Shown here: in pieces, positions 42,097-51,399 of the stretch | Layout: each line of letters begins with the position of its first letter | How positions within the stretch are numbered: the stretch's first letter is position 1 | Assembly (NCBI GenBank): GCA_964572965.1 | Contig: CAZNHL010000019.1 | Coordinates: forward strand, 1 to 56,416 | DNA from: CAZNHL01 sp964572965 | Lineage (GTDB): Bacteria > Bacteroidota > Bacteroidia > Cytophagales > UBA9547 | Direction of reading: 5' to 3' | DNA: 56,416 nucleotides | Program-made: the position numbers and the translations under genes | The notes under the pieces: model-generated | What the model was told of the DNA's origin: nothing | The model's database searches: none | Seen by the model: only the letters and a program-made list of their open reading frames with translations

Positions 42097-42705
42097 TAAA
42101 TGGCTCGTATCGTTTTTGAGAAGTATCTCGATCTGATCATTTTTTAATTCTAATAAATAAAGCCCAAGATTATGATGCGGGAAGGTATCCATATATTTCA
42201 GGTTCATCGATTGTAAGAGGCAAAGGAAGATTCTGATAGCCCGGCCATGCATGCAGATGAGGATGTTTTTTTCGTCAGTTCTTGTTTTAATCAGTTCCCA
42301 AACCGGTTTTTGCCTGTCCCACACATTTTGAGGGCTTTCGCCTCCTTCTATCGGAATATCACATTCACCGGCAGACCATCTTTTCAGGATTTCTTCATAA
42401 TAATGATTACCCTCTACTGTGACTTTTTCTCCGTCTTTATTGCCCCAGGAAATCTCATTAAGACCTTCGTATGATTCCCATGGAATATCCTTATTGATGA
42501 AGCCCTGTACACTTTGAATACTACGCTGCAGTTTTGAAGTGTATATTTTGTCAAAAGAGATGTCTTGGTATTTTTCAAAAAATGCTTCGGATTGAGCACG
42601 CCCGGTATCATTTAAAGACGTGTCAACACCACTGCCCTGAATGATACCCTGAAGGTTATAATCAGTTTGCCCGTGGCGGATAAGGTATATTTTTTTGCTA
42701 CTCAA
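42079..42705 (-). CDS. Histidine phosphatase family protein
   Basis: A 208-residue phosphoglycerate-mutase-like phosphatase. The RHG motif is in YLIRHGQTDYNLQGIIQG at about residues 7-24, with the phosphohistidine at His-11. The acid partner region is EGLNEISWGNKDGE near residue 80, and the second catalytic His lies in CMHGRAIRI near residue 153. Substrate unknown; adenosylcobalamin phosphatase or phosphoserine phosphatase functions occur in relatives. Divergent from the hotdog thioesterase of the men cluster. Confidence 0.88.
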   Translation of the reverse strand: MSSKKIYLIRHGQTDYNLQGIIQGSGVDTSLNDTGRAQSEAFFEKYQDISFDKIYTSKLQRSIQSVQGFINKDIPWESYEGLNEISWGNKDGEKVTVEGNHYYEEILKRWSAGECDIPIEGGESPQNVWDRQKPVWELIKTRTDEKNILICMHGRAIRIFLCLLQSMNLKYMDTFPHHNLGLYLLELKNDQIEILLKNDTSHLKHIIS

Positions 42706-42799
42706 TTTTCAGCTATTTTTACATGAATGTTTAAACACAGAGCGAAGTTAAAGTTTTAATGTTAAAATCGCTTCGTATCATTAGATAAATACTGCAATA

Positions 42800-43228
42800 A
42801 TGCTTTTTAAGCCGGATACAACTTTAGAAAAATTGAATGCTTTCACACGTGGCAACATGTGTGAATATTTGGGTATTGAGTTTGTTGAGATTGGTGAAGA
42901 TTACTTAGTGGCTAAGATGCCGGTTGACCATCGTACGATTCAGCCAATGGGAATTCTTCATGGAGGAGCTTCTGTTGTGCTGGCAGAGAGTATCGGAAGT
43001 CTTGCCGGGAATTTTATAGTTGATAATGACAAGCAGGCCTGTGTTGGTTTGGATATTAATGCAAACCATTTGAGGAAAGTAGTAAAAGGAAATGTTGTTT
43101 ACGGAAAAGCAACGCCCATTCATTTGGGAAGAACTACCCAGGTATGGGAGATCAAAATTACTAATGATAAACAGGAATTAGTTTGTATCAGTCGACTGAC
43201 ATTGGCGGTTATCAACATCAATCAATAA
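42800..43228 (+). CDS. menI: Hotdog-fold thioesterase, probably DHNA-CoA hydrolase
   Basis: A 142-residue PaaI-type thioesterase. HRTIQPMGILHGGASVVLAESIGSLA near residue 45 carries the HGG motif and the catalytic Glu on the central helix. In many bacteria this protein hydrolyses 1,4-dihydroxy-2-naphthoyl-CoA in menaquinone synthesis. That specificity is inferred here from the location, 17 bases upstream of menF on the same strand. Confidence 0.8.
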   Translation: MLFKPDTTLEKLNAFTRGNMCEYLGIEFVEIGEDYLVAKMPVDHRTIQPMGILHGGASVVLAESIGSLAGNFIVDNDKQACVGLDINANHLRKVVKGNVVYGKATPIHLGRTTQVWEIKITNDKQELVCISRLTLAVININQ

Positions 43229-43245
43229 GAATTTATTAAGCAGGG

Positions 43246-44364
43246 ATGGCAAAAGTGGGATTGAGTCAGGTTTTGGGCTGGGCAATGCAGAAAGGTTATC
43301 CATTTGCAGCCTTCCGTTTGCCTAATGAAACTGTTTTTCGACTGATGATACAAACATCATCAGAGATACAGAAATTAGAACCAAAATTAGAAGTATTACC
43401 TAAGGGGTTTTTAGTAAGCCCGTTTGTAAATCCTGAATTGAGCAATACCACCTTTTTTAAAGCTGATATTGAAAGAGAATGGGAAGGAGAGGCAATCGAT
43501 ATTGAGATAGAAAGCACTTCTGAAGAATTTTTAGATATAGTCAGAGGTGTTTTACCTCAAACAGAAGAGCTTATTGAAGATAAAAAACATTTCACGGATA
43601 TTGTTGCAAAAGGTATTAAGGCAATAGGTGAAAATCGTTTCAGAAAAGTAGTGTTGGGTAGAACTAAAACAGTGGAGACCACTCAAACACCGGATCAGTT
43701 TTTTTATAAATTATGCAAAGCCTATCCGACTACTTTTGTAAACTTATGTTTCTTGCCTGACTATGGTTTATGGATAGGAGCAAGTCCTGAGATTTTACTC
43801 AGAGTTAAGAATCATATTTTTGAGTCTGTGGCTTTAGCCGGTACACAGTTGGCTGTTGAGTCTGTAAGCCCGAAAGAAGTGTTCTGGTCTCAGAAAGACA
43901 TTGAAGAGCAGGCTTTGGTTACGAGGTATATCATAGAATGCTTCAAGAAGATCCGCTTGCGTGAGTATGAGGAAATCGGTCCAAAGACTGTAGTTGCAGG
44001 TAACCTGATGCACCTTAAGACCGAATTTAAAGTAGATATGAAGGTAGTAGACCGTCCGGAACTGGGTGGTGTAATGTTGCCTTTGCTGCATCCGACATCA
44101 GCGGTTTGTGGTACACCTAAAGAAGAAGCACGTTATTTTATTCTGGACAATGAAGGTTTTGACAGAAAGCTGTTCTGCGGATTCTGGGGGCCGGTTGGTT
44201 TAGGTAACAATGAAACACACCTTTATGTCAATATCCGCAGCATGGAAATTATGGCTAATAAAGGAATCCTTTATGCGGCTGCCGGGATAACTGAAGAATC
44301 AGATCCTGAAAAAGAATGGCAAGAAACAGGAGCCAAGCTTAATACGCTTGGCAGATTGGTATAA
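43246..44364 (+). CDS. menF: Isochorismate synthase
   Basis: A 372-residue chorismate-utilising enzyme that opens the classical menaquinone pathway. RFRKVVLGRTK near residue 132 contains the general-base Lys region, IGASPEILLRV near 178 and VALAGTQ near residue 198. The Mg-binding Glu segments lie around LYVNIRSMEI near 327. Some members make salicylate or enterobactin precursors, but menI, menB and menD nearby support the menaquinone role. It begins 17 bases after the thioesterase gene. Confidence 0.92.
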   Translation: MAKVGLSQVLGWAMQKGYPFAAFRLPNETVFRLMIQTSSEIQKLEPKLEVLPKGFLVSPFVNPELSNTTFFKADIEREWEGEAIDIEIESTSEEFLDIVRGVLPQTEELIEDKKHFTDIVAKGIKAIGENRFRKVVLGRTKTVETTQTPDQFFYKLCKAYPTTFVNLCFLPDYGLWIGASPEILLRVKNHIFESVALAGTQLAVESVSPKEVFWSQKDIEEQALVTRYIIECFKKIRLREYEEIGPKTVVAGNLMHLKTEFKVDMKVVDRPELGGVMLPLLHPTSAVCGTPKEEARYFILDNEGFDRKLFCGFWGPVGLGNNETHLYVNIRSMEIMANKGILYAAAGITEESDPEKEWQETGAKLNTLGRLV

Positions 44365-44367
44365 GCG

Positions 44368-44397
44368 AAAGCGGCCCGGAAATTTCCGGGCCGCTTT
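44368..44397. terminator. Bidirectional terminator after menF
   Basis: A perfect 30-bp palindrome with core GCGGCCCGGAAATTTCCGGG. It lies between the menF stop and the convergent response regulator gene. There is no T-run. Confidence 0.75.
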
Positions 44398-44409
44398 CAC
44401 TTATAGTGA

Positions 44410-44941
44410 CTACTTTCTGAATTTATTAAAGAAAGTCCTGAGTCCTGAAAGTGATACGGGTTTTACCTGGTATTCGGCTACTTCCGGGATTTGTTTTGCT
44501 TTTTCGATGTCTTTGGTGTTGTTTGAAGACGTTAGCAGGATCAACTCTGTTGCAGGAAGTTTCATCTTTTTAAACTCTTCTATAAAATCCCAGCCAGTCA
44601 TTTCGAGTCACGTCAAGTCAAGTCCTTCACTTTACTCCGTCTCATTATTACTTGAAAGAGGAAAAGAAAAGATCAAAAGTAAAAGAAATGCAGAATCTTG
44701 GCTGGGAAATGAAATGGAATGGCAAAGATATCAAAGTAGTAGATCAGTTTTATAAATATAGNNNNNNNNNNATCATATCAGGTTTAGGCTTCGTTTCGTC
44801 GTCCAGAATGCGTAAGGCTTCGAGACCACTTGAAACATTTTCGATCGTAATATCGGGGTAGAGCTCTCTGATCATTTTGCTGGTGATCACATTGGAAACA
44901 GGATCGTCGTCAATCAGCAAAACGTAAACTTTGTTATTCAT
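44410..44941 (-). CDS. Response regulator receiver protein, broken by a scaffold gap
   Basis: A single-domain CheY-like protein in two pieces on the minus strand. The start MNNKVYVLLIDDDPVSN has the acidic pocket. The end MTGWDFIEEFKKM continues through ELILLTSSNN (conserved Thr/Ser) and YQVKPVS (conserved Lys-Pro) to FFNKFRK. The piece that should hold the phospho-acceptor Asp (between PDM and the expected MPxMTGW) is missing. In its place are ten N and about 160 bases unrelated to a receiver domain. It is most likely an assembly error in an intact gene of about 130 codons. Confidence 0.8.
44602..44771. other. Unexplained 160-bp segment and 10-N gap
   Basis: The sequence from 44602 to 44761 does not fit the receiver domain on either side. 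On the plus strand one frame reads protein-like (LGWEMKWNGKDIKVVDQFYK), so it may be the misplaced end of another contig. Confidence 0.7.
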
Positions 44942-45376
44942 AAATCTGTAAAAGTTGGAGAATTAAAAAACTCAAAAATAATTCTGAAATGACAATATTA
45001 ACCTATATGATTCATAAAACAAATGATATAGTAAATTAACTTTGATAGTTTCTGAAGGCTGTTTTGAGGTGCTTTATAAAAGGGGGCGGTTAAATTGATC
45101 CCGCTGATTTGTGCCGCATTTGGCTAAAGCATTCTGCCGGATAAGTAGATTTAATACGTTTCGAATAATGGGGAAATAAGTGTTTCGCTCTGAAATCAGA
45201 TCCAATTCCCCTGTTTTTAATTAAGTTATTGGTATACCACACCAGACTGTTATCTACGTGAGGTCTGAGAAGTGAAGAACAGGAAGTTGATTACTCGTTT
45301 GGATACCCAGAAACAAAAAAGCAAGCCAGGAAGGTTTGCTTTTTTGTTTCTTGATGATTGTTGGTGAGATTATTAA
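44942..45376. other. 435-bp gene-free region
   Basis: No coding frame of credible composition. GC is locally higher around 45085-45150. A stretch with GGGG at about 45170 and CCCC at about 45215 could pair over some distance. A strong hairpin at the right end serves menB. A small RNA is possible but unsupported. Confidence 0.5.
45311..45349. terminator. menB terminator (bidirectional)
   Basis: The 17-bp arms AAACAAAAAAGCAAGCC / GGTTTGCTTTTTTGTTT (one G-T) with a 5-nt loop give A-tracts and T-tracts on both sides, so it works in both directions. It is 28 bases after the menB stop. Confidence 0.88.
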
Positions 45377-46219
45377 CTAGCAAGGCCCGTAGCCTACATC
45401 TTTGAAGTTAGGTTTCCTTTTTTCCAGAAAGGCGTTTCTGCCTTCTTTTGCCTCTTCCGTGCCATAGGCCAGTCTTGTGGCTTCACCGGCAAAAATTTGC
45501 TGACCAACCATTCCGTCATCGGTAAGGTTCATGGCAAATTTCAACATTTTAATAGAAGTAGGAGATTTGGCTAATATTTCCTGAGCCCATTTATAGGCTG
45601 TATCTTCTAATTCTGCATGGGGAATCACAGCATTTACCATGCCCATGTCAAAGGCTTCTTGTGCAGAGTAGTTTCTGCCAAGAAAGAAAATCTCCCTTGC
45701 TTTTTTCTGGCCAACCAATTTAGCAAGATAAGCGGAACCATAACCTCCGTCAAAGCTGGTTACATCGGCATCTGTCTGTTTAAAAATGGCATGTTCTTTA
45801 CTGGCAAGGGTTAAGTCGCAGACAACGTGTAAACTATGTCCGCCACCTACAGCCCAGCCAGGTACAACAGCGATAACCGCTTTAGGCATAAATCTGATCA
45901 GTCGCTGAACTTCCAGTATATTCAGTCTGTGGCGGCCATCAGTACCTACATAACCTTTATCTCCTCTGGCTTTCTGGTCGCCACCGCTGCAAAACGAATA
46001 GATTCCGTCTTTTGAAGAAGGCCCTTCTGCCGATAATAATACAACGCCTATTTCAGCATCTTCATAGGCATCATAAAAAGCATCGTATAATTCAGAAGTT
46101 GTTTTTGGCCTGAATGCATTGCGCACATCCGGCCTGTTAAAAGCGATGCGGGCTACCCCGTTACATTTTTTGTAAGTGATATCCTCAAAATTCCCAACAG
46201 ATTTCCACTCTATAGCCAT
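45377..46219 (-). CDS. menB: 1,4-dihydroxy-2-naphthoyl-CoA synthase
   Basis: A 280-residue crotonase-fold enzyme closing the naphthoquinone ring. RPDVRNAFRPKTTSEL near residue 29 and FCSGGDQKARGDKGYVG near residue 77 are MenB-specific, and GWAVGGGHSLHVVCDLTLAS near residue 121 forms the oxyanion hole. The C-terminal FKDVGYGPC-type end is also usual. It lies on the strand opposite to menF and menD. Confidence 0.96.
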   Translation of the reverse strand: MAIEWKSVGNFEDITYKKCNGVARIAFNRPDVRNAFRPKTTSELYDAFYDAYEDAEIGVVLLSAEGPSSKDGIYSFCSGGDQKARGDKGYVGTDGRHRLNILEVQRLIRFMPKAVIAVVPGWAVGGGHSLHVVCDLTLASKEHAIFKQTDADVTSFDGGYGSAYLAKLVGQKKAREIFFLGRNYSAQEAFDMGMVNAVIPHAELEDTAYKWAQEILAKSPTSIKMLKFAMNLTDDGMVGQQIFAGEATRLAYGTEEAKEGRNAFLEKRKPNFKDVGYGPC

Positions 46220-46549
46220 AATGTGTGTTTATTCAATGTGTAGGAGTAAAGCTAAACATTATGAATTGAAGAATGAAATCTTTGATGTGTGCAGCTTTTA
46301 TAAGCCCTTTTTTTCTGTGATTACAAAGCTTTTTAATTTTATTGGTGTATTGATTGTGGCTCTGGTAGTGATTCTGGATTCAATCCAAATTGTAATAGTT
46401 GACTCAAACTTTAAATTAATGCTAACAGGTAAGTGAACAGGTTATTTTAAGGCTTAAATATTTTGAAAGCCTATAAAATAGTTTTGCTTTTAATATTTAT
46501 AAGTAGATTATTGTATTTTGAAAGTCTGTTATCCTTATTTATACCTTCT
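46220..46549. other. 330-bp gene-free region between menB and the WG-repeat gene
   Basis: AT-rich. It holds the upstream regions of two divergent genes. Short open frames here have a composition unlike protein. No convincing hairpin or full promoter was recognised. Confidence 0.5.
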
Positions 46550-48745
46550 ATGTGCAGAATAATTGTTTTTTTGAGCCTGTTGTTATCGGTTTGTGCTCAT
46601 GCCCAACGAATCCTTATAAAAGATCTGGAAACAGGAAGAATAGGTTATCTTAACAGAGAGGGGAGAGTCGTTATAAAACCTCAATTCCTTCAGGAAATTG
46701 AAAGATTTGTTAATCACACGGCAGTAGTCCGGATTGATACCAAAGAGAGAGACAATCTCGCTTTGATTGATACTAACGGGACAATTTTAACAAGAATGTC
46801 CTCGTACTACGATGTCTATACAAGACCATATGCAATTATTACACAAAATGGTAATCCTGTTTTTATTAATTCCCAAGGGAAGATTGTGTATGACAAACCT
46901 TTTGATAATATCATAGGACATGGCTTCTATTTTCGTATAACTGTCGATAATAAATCAGGGATAATTAATGGAAAAGGAGAAGAGATATTGCCTATAGAAT
47001 ATGATCAGATCTTGCCCTTTTACCAGGGCATGGCAGCAATACAGAAAAATAGATTATGGGGCTATATGGACGAAGCTGCAAAAATTACTATTCCTATCCA
47101 ATATCAGCGTGCTGATGACTTCAGGCAGGATAATTCAGCTTATGTAGTATTTCCGGATGGGAAGACAGACTATGTTTCCCGAAAGATAAGTCCGGAAGCT
47201 GCTGCTTTAAGGAGAAATCCTTTCGAAGTAACAAGCGTTAACGGGTATCGTAGTTTTGATATCTGTGAAAACGGATGGTATCGTGTGACAATAACAGGTG
47301 GCGATAAACGCTATAAAGTACCGGCAAATAAAAAATACGTTGTGTACTTTAAGAGAGATAGCACTCTGGTTTTTGCAAAGTATTTTGAAGATGCGGGTTT
47401 TTTTAAGAACGGGATTACTTATGCCAGGGATGGGAAATTGTTTGGCTTTATAGACACGTTGGGGAATTGGAAAATAAAACCCCAGTACACCAGTGCTAAG
47501 GATTTTGTCAATGGGGTAGCCCCGGTCAGTAAAGACGGTAGATACGGGATAATAAATAGCAAAGGGGAAACTATTGTGCCGCTGAATTATAGATACTTTA
47601 AAAGTATAAATAATTCAGGGCATATTGTTATGGAAACAGATGTGTTAACAGAAGAAGCATATTTTGACCTTAATGGAAACTTCTTGTATAAAATCCCTTC
47701 TTATCAGGATAAAAGTGCAGCCAACGTTCCCAAGCAGTTGTATAATGAGGGACTTGAGGCATATAAAAACAATAATTATGCTTTAGCATTTCATAAGTTT
47801 TCAGGGGCTGCTGCTTTGGGTAATAAGTCAGCGATGCTAAATCTTGCTGCCATGTATGAGTTTGGTGAGGGTACACCCATCAATTCAGAAAAGGCTTTGT
47901 TTTATTATACCGAGGCTGACAGCCGCTTAAGCCTGGGGCTTTTTCATATCTATAATGAAAAGTATTATAACCCGGGAGAAACGTTAAAAGTGTTTGCAGA
48001 GAGTTCTAGGTTCAATAGCCCGCTTGCTTTGTATGAACTGGGCAAGATGTACAACAGAGGGATAGGTGTTAAGAGAGATACTGTAACAGCTGCTTTGTTA
48101 CTGAAAAATGCTATTAAAAGCGGACATAAACTGGCTGCTTCAGAACTAGCTTATCTGCAGACAGGCAAAAGTCCGGATGAGGATTATGCTAAAATTTTAA
48201 TACCTGTGCTTAGCAAACTGGAAGTAAAGGGTGAGCGGTTAACGACTTTTCTTGCCAATTACAATACACCAAATGCTGATAAGCATAAGATGAATCAGGA
48301 ACTGCAGTATTTGAGTTCTTATTATGTAGAAGAGGGAATGAGAGCTACCAGGCCATTGGAGTTATCGTCTCCTAATCCTTTAGGGATTAAGCCAGGAATG
48401 GTCGTGAATTATAATGGTAAAAAACTGGCAGTGGTAAGTTCCGGTGCTCAGTATGCAGTATTGAGTAACGGACAAACAGTCAATCTTGCTACTGGTTATG
48501 GCTTGTCCATTTTTGCTACAGACGATAAAGATTTTAGAGAGACATGTAAGTATTGTAATGGAACTGCTTTAGAAGAAGAACTTGTGAAGTCGGGTAGTTT
48601 TGTGTCAAAAGACGTTACTTATAAAACAGGGTCTACTATTTCAGGAGATAAGAAAATAACTACTTATACAGAGCATAATCTATATACAACAAAAAAGGTA
48701 CAGTGCTCAATGTGTAATGGTAAAGGCTGGAGGTATAAACAATAG
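46550..48745 (+). CDS. Exported WG-repeat / Sel1-repeat protein with C-terminal zinc-ribbon-like motif
   Basis: A 731-residue protein. It has a signal peptide (CRIIVFLSLLLSVCAHAQ) from the ATG at 46550; the frame is open further upstream but that extension spoils the signal. Residues about 15-400 hold WG-type repeats of the pattern G-[FYI]-[IML]-x(3)-G-x(3)-I-x-[PK] (e.g. YGIINSKGETIVPLNY). About residues 415-550 are Sel1-like repeats (SAMLNLAAMYEFGEGTPIN; LALYELGKMYNRGIGVKRD). The end has CKYCNG near residue 665 and CSMCNGKG near residue 719, a DnaJ-like CxxCxG pair. It probably works as an exported scaffold; binding partners unknown. Confidence 0.82.
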   Translation: MCRIIVFLSLLLSVCAHAQRILIKDLETGRIGYLNREGRVVIKPQFLQEIERFVNHTAVVRIDTKERDNLALIDTNGTILTRMSSYYDVYTRPYAIITQNGNPVFINSQGKIVYDKPFDNIIGHGFYFRITVDNKSGIINGKGEEILPIEYDQILPFYQGMAAIQKNRLWGYMDEAAKITIPIQYQRADDFRQDNSAYVVFPDGKTDYVSRKISPEAAALRRNPFEVTSVNGYRSFDICENGWYRVTITGGDKRYKVPANKKYVVYFKRDSTLVFAKYFEDAGFFKNGITYARDGKLFGFIDTLGNWKIKPQYTSAKDFVNGVAPVSKDGRYGIINSKGETIVPLNYRYFKSINNSGHIVMETDVLTEEAYFDLNGNFLYKIPSYQDKSAANVPKQLYNEGLEAYKNNNYALAFHKFSGAAALGNKSAMLNLAAMYEFGEGTPINSEKALFYYTEADSRLSLGLFHIYNEKYYNPGETLKVFAESSRFNSPLALYELGKMYNRGIGVKRDTVTAALLLKNAIKSGHKLAASELAYLQTGKSPDEDYAKILIPVLSKLEVKGERLTTFLANYNTPNADKHKMNQELQYLSSYYVEEGMRATRPLELSSPNPLGIKPGMVVNYNGKKLAVVSSGAQYAVLSNGQTVNLATGYGLSIFATDDKDFRETCKYCNGTALEEELVKSGSFVSKDVTYKTGSTISGDKKITTYTEHNLYTTKKVQCSMCNGKGWRYKQ

Positions 48746-48839
48746 ATTTTGGTAAAAGACAAAATGGGAGAATTTGCGAAAATTTTATGCCTTTCAAGCA
48801 TTTTACTTTATTTTCGTAGCCTAATCTGATCTTGCAAGG

Positions 48840-50540
48840 ATGATCCTCCAACCTATTGTAAATATTGCTGAAATTTGCGCTCAAAAAGGGATTACTGATT
48901 TTGTGTTGAGCCCTGGCTCACGTTGTGCACCTTTGACAATTGCTTTGGTACGCCATCCTGCAATAAAAACCAGGTCTGTTCCTGATGAGCGTTCAGCAGC
49001 CTTTATAGGTTTAGGAATGGCCCAGGAAACTCAAAGGCCTGTTGGTTTACTTTGTACGTCAGGTACAGCGGCATTAAATTATGCTCCCGCAGTAACAGAA
49101 GCCTACTATCAGCATATTCCAATGTTGGTATTAACTGCCGACAGGCCTGCTGAGTGGGTTGACCAGCTTGACGGGCAGACCATCCACCAGCAGAATATAT
49201 TTGCCAATCATATCAAGGCTTCTTATCAGTTACCTTCTGATTATAGCCATACTGATGCAGTTTGGGCAATAGAGCGTATTATGTCTGAGGCTATTAATGT
49301 AGCCAATGCTGCGCCTTATGGACCGGTACATGTAAATATTCCTTTAAGAGAGCCGTTTTATCCAGAGGCAGGAGAAGAACTGCATTTTGACAAAGCAGTT
49401 AAAATTATTGAAGTTGAAGAAACTGAAAATGTGCTTTCTGAAAAAGCATGGGAAAAGCTGCTTACCGGCTATAAGCTTTTTGAAAACTGTCTGATTGTAG
49501 CAGGGCAGCATCAGGGAAGTAAATCCTTAAGCAAAACGCTTGATATACTTAGCAGCACTCAACAGATTCCTGTAGTAGCTGACGTAATTGCCAATGTGGA
49601 CGGCGTAAAAAATCATGTCCGCCATCAGGACTTTATCCTGGCTACAAAAGATGAAAAACAGCGTGCCGAATTTCAGCCGGATTTGCTGATTACTTATGGT
49701 AATTCAGTTTTGTGTAAAAATCTGAAATTATTGCTCAGAAAATATAAACCGAAAGCACACTGGCATGTGCAGGTAACAGATAAACCCGCTGACCCTTTTC
49801 AGAGTCTTACTAAAAGTATAGCTGTAGAGCCCGAATACTTTTTTGACGAGCTATACAAAAGAAGTTCTCAGGGGTCAAACAAAAAGGTGTTCAAAGTGAG
49901 CTACCTTGATAAATGGAGCTTTGCGGAGGATAAATCCGGTTTTATATCGAAGAACTGTTTCCGTACCAGACCATTCTGTGAAATGCAGGCTGTGTGGGAG
50001 GTAATGGATGCTCTACCTGAAAATAGTTTATTGCACCTGGCTAATAGTATGACGGTTCGGTATGCTAATTACAGAGGTGCTAAAGAAGGAATAGTAGTAA
50101 GAGCTAACCGTGGTACCAGTGGCATTGATGGCAGCAGCAGTACAGCAATAGGATCGGCTCTGGCTCAGAGTAGGCCTGTTACATTAATCACAGGAGATCT
50201 GGCTTTCTTCTATGACCGCAATGCCTTGTGGAATAATTATGTGCCACCGAACCTGCGTATTGTTATCTTAAACAACCATGGAGGTGGCATATTCAGGATT
50301 TTGGACGGACCAAACCGCCAGCCGGAACTGGCAGATTATTTTGAAACCGTACAAAAACTGAATGCAGAAAATACTGCCAGAGATTTTGGCCTCGATTATT
50401 ACCTTTGCAAAAGCAAAGCGCAACTTGACGAAGTCCTGAAGACTTTCTGGCAGGACAGTAAGGCCGCTATTCTCGAAATAGAAACAGACGCCAAAGTAAA
50501 TACAGAGGTTTTAAAAGATTTATTACAGAATTTTAGATAA
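48840..50540 (+). CDS. menD: SEPHCHC synthase
   Basis: A 566-residue thiamine-diphosphate enzyme joining isochorismate and 2-oxoglutarate in menaquinone synthesis. The N-terminal pyrimidine-binding domain has DFVLSPGSRCAPLTIAL near residue 19 and GLLCTSGTAALNYAPAV near 70. TADRPAEWVDQLDGQTIHQ near residue 99 is MenD-specific. The ThDP/Mg segment is LITGDLAFFYDRNALWNN near residue 449. Length is standard. It starts 94 bases after the WG-repeat gene. Confidence 0.96.
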   Translation: MILQPIVNIAEICAQKGITDFVLSPGSRCAPLTIALVRHPAIKTRSVPDERSAAFIGLGMAQETQRPVGLLCTSGTAALNYAPAVTEAYYQHIPMLVLTADRPAEWVDQLDGQTIHQQNIFANHIKASYQLPSDYSHTDAVWAIERIMSEAINVANAAPYGPVHVNIPLREPFYPEAGEELHFDKAVKIIEVEETENVLSEKAWEKLLTGYKLFENCLIVAGQHQGSKSLSKTLDILSSTQQIPVVADVIANVDGVKNHVRHQDFILATKDEKQRAEFQPDLLITYGNSVLCKNLKLLLRKYKPKAHWHVQVTDKPADPFQSLTKSIAVEPEYFFDELYKRSSQGSNKKVFKVSYLDKWSFAEDKSGFISKNCFRTRPFCEMQAVWEVMDALPENSLLHLANSMTVRYANYRGAKEGIVVRANRGTSGIDGSSSTAIGSALAQSRPVTLITGDLAFFYDRNALWNNYVPPNLRIVILNNHGGGIFRILDGPNRQPELADYFETVQKLNAENTARDFGLDYYLCKSKAQLDEVLKTFWQDSKAAILEIETDAKVNTEVLKDLLQNFR

Positions 50541-50631
50541 TCAGGTGCGATGTATTTAGGTATTAATGTTGTATAACTCAACCAAACTTAAACACTCACA
50601 CACATAAACACCCAAAAACGTAACAACTACT

Positions 50632-51399
50632 TTGTTTTTCTACCTCTCTAAAACACTCTTCTTTGTTCTGATGCCGCTTACATGGGTATTCGGGCTTTTG
50701 CTGTTTTCTTATTTTACCAGAAAAGAGAAATGGAAGAAAAAGGCTTTTTGGACAGGCTTACTGCTGCTGTTTGTTTTCTCCAATGAGTTTTTGGCAAATG
50801 AAGCCATGCTTGCCTGGGAAGTACCGCCAACACCAATGACAGAAGTCAAAAACTACGAGGTTGGTATTGTACTTACAGGCGTTACCAATTATAACAAAGA
50901 GCCGCGTGACCGTGTTTATTTTGTAAAAGGTGCTGACCGCGCTACACATGCCATGCAGTTGTATTTTGCAGGTAAAATCAAGAAGATACTGATTACCGGT
51001 GGAAAGGCTACTATTGTAGATTACGGTCATACCGCAGAAAGCATCAATCTGAAAGGTTTGATGGTCATGTGCGGCATTCCTGAAAAAGATATTATTGTTG
51101 AGTCAGAAGCGAACAATACACGCGAGAATGCCACTTTGTCTGCTGTAATATTGAATAAAGCTTACCCACATACCAAACACCTGCTTATTACATCCGCATT
51201 TCATATGCGCCGTTCCAAGGGCTGTTTTGACAAAGCCGGACTAGATACAGACGAGTTCAGTGTTGATTTCTATTCCCATGAGCGAAAATTCCTTCCTGTG
51301 GAACTTTTATTGCCCTCAGAAGCTGCTATCTCTAAGTGGGGTATACTGGTGCATGAAATTATGGGATATGTAGTTTATAAAGTTGTTGGTTATTGTTGA
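50632..51399 (+). CDS. YdcF/ElyC-like (DUF218) membrane protein
   Basis: A 255-residue protein with two N-terminal membrane helices (about residues 4-26 and 36-55) and a periplasmic DUF218 domain. The domain shows VGIVLTGV near residue 77, KKILITGGKA near 117 and the conserved NNTRENATLSAVILNK near 161, followed by LLITSAFHMRRS. ElyC/SanA relatives act in envelope or peptidoglycan homeostasis. The start is a TTG; the next ATG would cut into the first helix. Immediately downstream of menD but with a 91-base gap. Confidence 0.83.
   Translation: MFFYLSKTLFFVLMPLTWVFGLLLFSYFTRKEKWKKKAFWTGLLLLFVFSNEFLANEAMLAWEVPPTPMTEVKNYEVGIVLTGVTNYNKEPRDRVYFVKGADRATHAMQLYFAGKIKKILITGGKATIVDYGHTAESINLKGLMVMCGIPEKDIIVESEANNTRENATLSAVILNKAYPHTKHLLITSAFHMRRSKGCFDKAGLDTDEFSVDFYSHERKFLPVELLLPSEAAISKWGILVHEIMGYVVYKVVGYC

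Noticed and set aside
44652..44861. A plus-strand gene running through the 10-N gap
   Set aside because: It crosses arbitrary Ns and continues into the antisense of the response regulator; only the part before the gap looks protein-like.
44942..45310. 6S RNA, tmRNA or SRP RNA in the gene-free region before menB
   Set aside because: None of the conserved sequence signatures of these RNAs was visible, and the right-hand hairpin is adequately explained as the menB terminator.
46176..46436. An 86-codon plus-strand frame upstream of the WG-repeat gene
   Set aside because: It starts antisense to menB, its composition is poor, and it has no recognisable start context or homology.
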